Part shown: piece by piece, positions 13,470 to 17,809 of the stretch
Layout: each line of letters begins with the position of its first letter
Position numbering within the stretch: position 1 is the stretch's first letter
DNA from: Candidatus Parepulonipiscium sp. PG-Nun2H_MBin03
GTDB taxonomy: Bacteria > Bacillota > Clostridia > Lachnospirales > Cellulosilyticaceae
DNA length: 17,809 nucleotides
Direction: 5' to 3'
Assembly: GCA_001995005.1 (NCBI GenBank)
Contig: MDJN01000061.1
Coordinates: 1-17,809 of the forward strand
Notes under the pieces: generated by a model
Told to the model about the DNA's origin: nothing
The model's input: only the letters and a program-made list of their open reading frames with translations
Databases searched by the model: none
Made by a program: the position numbers and the translations under genes

Positions 13470-16028
13470 TTATTCTACAATAGGAACTAGTACACTAATT
13501 GTTATTTTATCATCAATTGATTCTAATGGAATCTCTAAGGTGTATATATCTTCTAGATTTGATAAGTCTAAATTTAGGGTAATATAGCTACCATCATTTA
13601 GTTTATATGCAACATCTCTTACTTCATTAGTAAGCGTTGCAATTAATACTAATGTACTTGCACAATCTTCGGTATACTCTTCATTAGTTCTTTGTTCTAG
13701 AATAAAGGTATTATCTACGATATAATCCTCTATTACTTGTAAAATTTCTTCAATCTCGGCATCGCTTAACCCGTCAACTTCAATTTCTACTTCTACTTCA
13801 GTAGGTGTATCAGGTTCTAGGTAAAGTTCCTCAATTTGTTCAATATTGTTTAAGATAACTCTAAATGCAGGATTTGTATCATTCATAGCACCAACCATAG
13901 CTCTTATATAAGTTGTTTCATTTGTTGTTGGTACAATAAATTTCCAAGCTTCTTGCATCTGACCATCAATAAAGGCTGTAGTCAATGTCTTTTCAACCAA
14001 TCTCCATGTTCCGTTATCATCTCTATATTCAATCTCGCCAATAGTATCATTATAAATGAAGCCGTTTAATTCAGGATTTCTTGCGATATATAGAATTAAT
14101 TCAGCCTTACCATCGTACATACTAAATCTTATATCATCTGGTAGGAAGTTTCTGCACATAGAATCGATATCTTCATATTCTTGGAATACATCAATATTTG
14201 CTCTATAGTATGCATTGTCTAAATAGTCTAAACTACCAGTTACTGCAGGAGGAGCAACTATTTCATTAGTTACAGTTATAACGGCAGTAGCAGTAAGACC
14301 GTTTGATGTTGTTACTGTAATAGATGTTGTACCTGCACTTATTGCAGTAACTGTTCCATTTGCATCCACTGTCGCAACGCTGATATCGCTACTACTCCAA
14401 GTTAAATCAGTACCTACAGTAGCATTTAGAGGAGACGTTGTTGCATTTAATGTTACTTCTGCACCTATATTTAACTCAACATTTGTTTGATCAAGAGATA
14501 TGGAAACTACTTCTAATTCTGGAGTATCTATAGAGTTTGGATCGATTATAACTCTAAAGACTTGAGGAACATTATTCATAGCACCGATTGTTGCTTTAAT
14601 ATAGAAAGTATTATCATATCCGCTTACGTCAAATGCCCAAGCTCGCAATGCTTCGTCAGTTTGGATAGCAGCTGTAGTTTCGGTTAGAGCAATATCGGTA
14701 TAATTACTTGCAATACTTAAGTTACCATCAAATCCATTTGCAACAGCCGGACCAGTGTATAGCTCTAATTTAGTAATAGTATCATAATAATCATAACCAC
14801 TCATTTCAGGGTCTCTTGCAATTAATAGAGAAAGAGTATAGGTACCATCTTCAATTAATAAAGGTACGTCATCTTTTTTAATGAAGTTAGCACACATAGA
14901 ATCATCATCATTATAACGTTGTAAAACATCGATATCTACTAAATAATTTCCAGCTACGATTTCGGTGTCTTCATCCGCTATATCTTCTACTAATGTTAAA
15001 TTGCTTAAATTAGCGTCTATACTAAGAGTATCCCCATGATCTATCCAGTAAACTTGCAATGGAATAGATGAATCAGTAGTTATGGTATCAAATTTCCACG
15101 CATCTCGTGAGATCCCATCTATAACAGCAGTGGTTGATACTTTATTAGCTAAAATCCAAGAACCACCTTCGGTTTGATAGTGAATATCGCCGAAAGTATC
15201 TTTGAAAGTATGTTCCAAATCCGAGCCTGGAAATATGATAAAATCTTTAGATAATTGCAGAGTAGTGGTAGCAACACCATCTTTAATCACCATTATAGCT
15301 TCTGTGCTAAATGAAGCATCAAACATATCAGTATCATGAGATACACCGTTCTCATCTGGTATAGAACCCGAAGACATAGTAACTGTAGCGGTATACGTAC
15401 CATCTTGGTATCCGGCAAATTCAGAATTAGTTGAACCACCTGATTCATATGCCTTAGTTAATGCAATGCTATCTAAAGAAACAGTAACAGTGTCAGTATA
15501 GAAGTAGGCATTAGCCATGTTATAGTGTATTGTGAAAGTTATTTCACTATCTGTAGTATTAAAATCAAACTGTGCTATACCATTTGAGTCAAAGGATAAA
15601 TTACTGTATTCATCATTGTATGTTATTCCTTCTAAGGTTAAATTAACATTTTCCGCCTTATTTTTAAACACTTGATTTAAATTTAGAGAAACTGTAGCAA
15701 CGCCGTCAATTATTACAAAATCTACACTTGAATCTGCAACAACATATTTATTTTTTTCGGAGTCTACAATTAAATCAGCTGAGTATTCACCATTTTGGTA
15801 TCCTGCAAATTCGGTAGCTGCCCATGTGGCACTAGCTATTGCATAAGTTATAGGTAATATATCAGGTATTTCAACAGGTGGTTGATACTCGACATCATTG
15901 GATAAGTCTTCACTAACCTCGATATCGACCTCAACATCAGTATCGACATCGGCTTCAGTATCAACGTCGGCATCAACGTCGACTTCAGTGTCAACGTCAA
16001 CATCAGTATCGGCATCAACGTCAACATC
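13470..16028 (-). CDS. Large multi-NEAT heme-binding surface protein, 5'-truncated at the junction
   Basis: The frame stays open above the GTG at 15671 (which has no ribosome site) up to the chimeric join near 16028, so about 850 residues are visible and the N-terminus with its signal peptide is missing. From N to C: Asp/Val repeat (15885-16028); two beta domains each opening with EFAGYQ(N/D)G.Y (about 15450-15825 and 14985-15420), NEAT-like but without the lip motif; a NEAT domain (about 14535-14975) with DSMCANF and GAMNNVPQVFRV; a bacterial Ig-like group 2 domain (about 14265-14520, WSSSDISVATVDANGTVTAI); a NEAT domain (about 13850-14225) with DSMCRNFLP and VGAMNDTNPAFRV; an acidic linker; and a final beta segment. 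No LPXTG, SLH or membrane helix is seen at the C-terminus, so anchoring is unknown. It is the first visible gene of the heme operon; the operon promoter is lost. Confidence 0.82.
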   Translation of the reverse strand, partial: DVDVDADTDVDVDTEVDVDADVDTEADVDTDVEVDIEVSEDLSNDVEYQPPVEIPDILPITYAIASATWAATEFAGYQNGEYSADLIVDSEKNKYVVADSSVDFVIIDGVATVSLNLNQVFKNKAENVNLTLEGITYNDEYSNLSFDSNGIAQFDFNTTDSEITFTIHYNMANAYFYTDTVTVSLDSIALTKAYESGGSTNSEFAGYQDGTYTATVTMSSGSIPDENGVSHDTDMFDASFSTEAIMVIKDGVATTTLQLSKDFIIFPGSDLEHTFKDTFGDIHYQTEGGSWILANKVSTTAVIDGISRDAWKFDTITTDSSIPLQVYWIDHGDTLSIDANLSNLTLVEDIADEDTEIVAGNYLVDIDVLQRYNDDDSMCANFIKKDDVPLLIEDGTYTLSLLIARDPEMSGYDYYDTITKLELYTGPAVANGFDGNLSIASNYTDIALTETTAAIQTDEALRAWAFDVSGYDNTFYIKATIGAMNNVPQVFRVIIDPNSIDTPELEVVSISLDQTNVELNIGAEVTLNATTSPLNATVGTDLTWSSSDISVATVDANGTVTAISAGTTSITVTTSNGLTATAVITVTNEIVAPPAVTGSLDYLDNAYYRANIDVFQEYEDIDSMCRNFLPDDIRFSMYDGKAELILYIARNPELNGFIYNDTIGEIEYRDDNGTWRLVEKTLTTAFIDGQMQEAWKFIVPTTNETTYIRAMVGAMNDTNPAFRVILNNIEQIEELYLEPDTPTEVEVEIEVDGLSDAEIEEILQVIEDYIVDNTFILEQRTNEEYTEDCASTLVLIATLTNEVRDVAYKLNDGSYITLNLDLSNLEDIYTLEIPLESIDDKITISVLVPIVE
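15915..16028 (-). repeat. Asp/Val-rich coding repeat (GTCGAT/GTTGAC units) at the junction
   Basis: Irregular 6-, 12- and 18-base units of alternating Asp and Val codons with interspersed Ala, Thr and Glu encode VDVDADVDTEADV-like sequence. The repeat is richer in G+C than the rest of the left part. It ends exactly where the sequence changes character, which makes it the likely site of an assembly or recombination error. Confidence 0.8.
16011..16028. other. Chimeric junction with a microhomology stretch
   Basis: Read on the plus strand, 16011-16043 encodes GINVNIVIYEW, which fits peptide-binding proteins. Read on the minus strand, 16011-16028 encodes the Asp/Val repeat (DVDVDA). The same bases therefore belong naturally to both genes. 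Its first 12 bases (GGCATCAACGTC) also occur at 15969-15980 within the repeat. On the left DNA is A+T-rich; on the right it is much richer in G+C with different codon choice. Both genes lose their N-termini here. Confidence 0.8.
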
Positions 16029-16409
16029 GTAATTTACGAGTGGGCTACCTACCTCGAAGGGCTGTCCAAAGGCGAAGCGCCTATGTTCTTCTTGGGCTGG
16101 ACATCCAATCCGCTAGACGCTGACGCAGGATTGTACTCGACCCTGCACTCTTCCAGCCGCGGCTCGGGAGGCAACTATGTAAGATTCAACGACCCTCAGC
16201 TGGACGCTTATTTGACAGTAGGCAGAAACAACAGCGACCCTAAAGTACGCGCAGACGTATATGAGCAGGCTCAAATCCGCATCTACGACGAAGTGCCTCT
16301 TGTGCCTCTGTTCTACCTCTACAACAACGTCGCCACAGGCAGACATGTAAAAGACTTCAAACTCAATACCTTCGCATACCACGAATTAAAACACGCGGTC
16401 AAGGAGTAA
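16011..16409 (+). CDS. Peptide ABC transporter substrate-binding protein, C-terminal fragment (family 5, OppA/DppA-like)
   Basis: Only about the last 130 residues of a protein normally of about 500-550 are present. The frame is open above the ATG at 16083 and the matching sequence starts at the junction: GINVNIVIYEW, then TYLEGLSKGEAPMFFLGWTSNPLDAD, LHSSSRGSGGNYVRFNDPQLD, then YEQAQIRIYDEVPLVPLFY. These are the C-terminal hallmarks of extracellular solute-binding protein family 5 (peptides or nickel). The last codons also supply the ribosome site (AAGGAG, 16401-16406) for pepT, whose ATG is 2 bases past the stop codon, so peptide uptake and peptide cleavage are co-expressed. The signal peptide and ligand-binding lobe are missing. 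Confidence 0.87.
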   Translation, partial: GINVNIVIYEWATYLEGLSKGEAPMFFLGWTSNPLDADAGLYSTLHSSSRGSGGNYVRFNDPQLDAYLTVGRNNSDPKVRADVYEQAQIRIYDEVPLVPLFYLYNNVATGRHVKDFKLNTFAYHELKHAVKE

Positions 16410-16411
16410 CA

Positions 16412-17650
16412 ATGACAAATAAAGATTACTTGAGAGACGCGTTTTTGAGATACACAAAAATCTCATCCCAAAGCGTCAGGCACGGCGAAGGACTGCCCAC
16501 CAGCGAAGGTCAGCAGCAAATGGTAATGCACCTCAAAAACGAACTGCACGACATGGGCGTTACCGACGCCGACCTCCACAGCAACGGCATCCTCATCGCC
16601 AAAATACAAGGCAACACCGACGCGCCCGCAATATCTTTTATGTCCCACGTGGATACGGTTGATATAGGCGCCAGCCCCGACGTGCACGCGCACATAGTGC
16701 AATTTACAGGAGATGATTTCTACCTAGACAAAGACCAAAAAATCCAATTCAAAGTCGACGACTACCCCACCATCAAAGCCTACAAAGGGGACGAAATCTT
16801 CGTAACCGACGGCAGCAGCGTGCTCGGCTCCGACGACAAAGCAGGCGTCGTTGTAATGATGGGGCTAGCCAGATACCTCACCTCAAACAATGTCAAACAC
16901 GGCGACGTCTATCTGGTATTCGTACCCGATGAAGAAATCGGATTAAAAGGCGCAAAAGCTCTGGATATCAGAGAACTGCCCGTAAAATTCTCCTACACAA
17001 TAGACTGCAGCGACGGCATAGGCAGTTTCAGCTACGAAACATTCAACGCAGCCGAAGCCAACATCATAATCAAAGGCGTATCCATACATCCGGGCAGAGC
17101 CTACCACATACTGGTCAACCCTGTATTGGTGGCGAACGACATCATCGAGTCTTTCAGCGACAAGGACACCCCCGAGTATACCAAAGACTATGAGGGATAT
17201 TATTATTTCTACAGCATAGAGGCAAATCCTATGGAGGCGAAACTCAACCTAAACATCAGAGATTTCGACCTCAAGAAATTTGAAAAACGCAAAGAACATG
17301 TACTCGATATAATTGCAAAAATTCAAAAAAAACATCCGAAAGCCGAGATAACTGTCGATATGTACGACGTTTACGCCAACATCGCCAACTACCTATCTCA
17401 AGACAAAAAACCTATAGAGCTTGTGGAGAAATCCCTCGCGAATCTCGGCATTGACATACAGAGAGCGCCGCTCAGAGGAGGCACGGACGGCTCTGTCCTC
17501 TCCGCAAAAGGGCTGATGACGCCAAACATCTTCACAGGCGGCTACAATGTCCACTCGATTTTTGAATACCTGCCGCTTGCCGCATTGGAGAAATCTCTGG
17601 ACAACACCATAGAAATGGTCAGAATACTAGGAGAAGGCGAACTAAAATAA
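16412..17650 (+). CDS. pepT: Peptidase T (tripeptide aminopeptidase)
   Basis: Cytoplasmic dizinc peptidase of the M20 family that removes the N-terminal residue from tripeptides. It is 412 residues, the normal full length. Metal and catalytic residues are all present: His79 in SHVDT, catalytic Asp81, bridging Asp141 in GSDDKAG, base Glu174 and metal Glu175 in PDEEIG, Asp198 in TIDCSDG, and His381 in YNVHSIFEY. The substrate-binding motif RGGTDGS (355-361) and the dimerisation-domain motif KGVSIHPGRA (221-230) are also intact. It follows a peptide-binding protein gene with 2 bases between them, using a ribosome site inside that gene. The base composition differs sharply from the heme operon, so it belongs with the right-hand DNA. 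Confidence 0.97.
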   Translation: MTNKDYLRDAFLRYTKISSQSVRHGEGLPTSEGQQQMVMHLKNELHDMGVTDADLHSNGILIAKIQGNTDAPAISFMSHVDTVDIGASPDVHAHIVQFTGDDFYLDKDQKIQFKVDDYPTIKAYKGDEIFVTDGSSVLGSDDKAGVVVMMGLARYLTSNNVKHGDVYLVFVPDEEIGLKGAKALDIRELPVKFSYTIDCSDGIGSFSYETFNAAEANIIIKGVSIHPGRAYHILVNPVLVANDIIESFSDKDTPEYTKDYEGYYYFYSIEANPMEAKLNLNIRDFDLKKFEKRKEHVLDIIAKIQKKHPKAEITVDMYDVYANIANYLSQDKKPIELVEKSLANLGIDIQRAPLRGGTDGSVLSAKGLMTPNIFTGGYNVHSIFEYLPLAALEKSLDNTIEMVRILGEGELK

Positions 17651-17794
17651 TCCCGCCGATTCAATGTCTGACTATACTCATAGCCAAAACTAGAGGGCAA
17701 AGCCTCTGGATTAGATTCGAGGTATTACGCAGGAAAGTGAAAATCGCAGGCTTATGGTGAAACCTCCGGACGAGACAAGAGTCAGAAAACGGGA
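17651..17794 (+). ncRNA. Possible structured RNA after pepT (class unknown)
   Basis: No open frame of note. Nested pairings can be drawn directly: TCCCG (17651-17655) with CGGGA (17790-17794); TCTGACT (17667-17673) with AGTCAGA (17780-17786); a local hairpin AGAGG/CCTCT near 17692-17707; and GAGGT with ACCTC (about 17719-17723 and 17762-17766) enclosing GAAAGTGAAAATC-type unpaired purine-rich segments. This multi-branched layout resembles a riboswitch, a ribozyme or the 5' domain of a group II intron, but I cannot match it to a known family by eye. It could also be chance folding. The window ends 15 bases later. Confidence 0.35.
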
Positions 17795-17809
17795 TAAAGC
17801 AAACTAAAA

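Noticed and set aside
15669..15671. GTG at 15671 as the real start of the large NEAT protein
   Set aside because: It is mid-domain, has no ribosome site, and the same frame continues upstream with clear domain sequence (EFAGYQNGEYSADL) up to the junction.
16113..16702. Minus-strand frames opposite the peptide-binding gene and pepT
   Set aside because: They lie antisense to well-recognised genes, have no ribosome sites and no family-like sequence.
17651..17809. Cobalamin, TPP or lysine riboswitch, or RNase P RNA
   Set aside because: Short stretches such as GGTGAAACCTCCGGA recall cobalamin elements, but the diagnostic conserved boxes of each family are absent, so no class is assigned.

Overview
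The window joins two unlike pieces of DNA. Positions 1 to about 16,010 are A+T-rich, with strong AGGAGG-type ribosome sites, S-layer homology (SLH) domains and lipobox lipoproteins, as expected of a low-GC, Gram-positive, probably anaerobic clostridial bacterium. From about 16,029 to the end the DNA is visibly richer in G+C, with C/G-ending codons and unrelated genes. The join lies inside two opposing reading frames and removes the N-terminus of both, at a short stretch that makes sense in both genes. I read this as a probable assembly or amplification chimera, or less likely a real recombination. The two parts should not be assumed to come from one genome.

Left part, plus strand: an orphan sugar-type binding lipoprotein (276-1325) sits behind a textbook promoter (141-169). 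It ends at a hairpin (1333-1369) shared with the opposing genes.

Left part, minus strand, read from about 16,028 down to 1369: a compact, apparently complete heme acquisition operon except for its missing 5' end. In order it encodes a large NEAT-domain surface protein (5'-truncated); a NEAT protein anchored by SLH motifs; a membrane-tethered Shp-type heme protein; an IsdE-type heme-binding lipoprotein; a FecCD-type permease; its ATPase; a DUF454 membrane protein; a membrane-tethered NEAT protein; a second Shp-type protein; a pair of exporter-type ABC half-transporters; and a flavodoxin. The inferred flow is capture of heme by surface NEAT domains, passage through wall-spanning tethered NEAT and Shp proteins to the IsdE-like lipoprotein, and import by the ABC transporter. 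The flavodoxin (and perhaps the exporter-type pair) would then act on heme or its products inside the cell. No heme oxygenase is present, which fits an anaerobic route. A recurring trait is methionine where classical NEAT domains carry the heme-ligating tyrosine.

Right part, plus strand: the C-terminal end of a peptide-binding ABC transporter protein (16011-16409), peptidase T (pepT, 16412-17650), and a stretch after pepT (17651-17794) that can fold into nested helices and may be a structured RNA.
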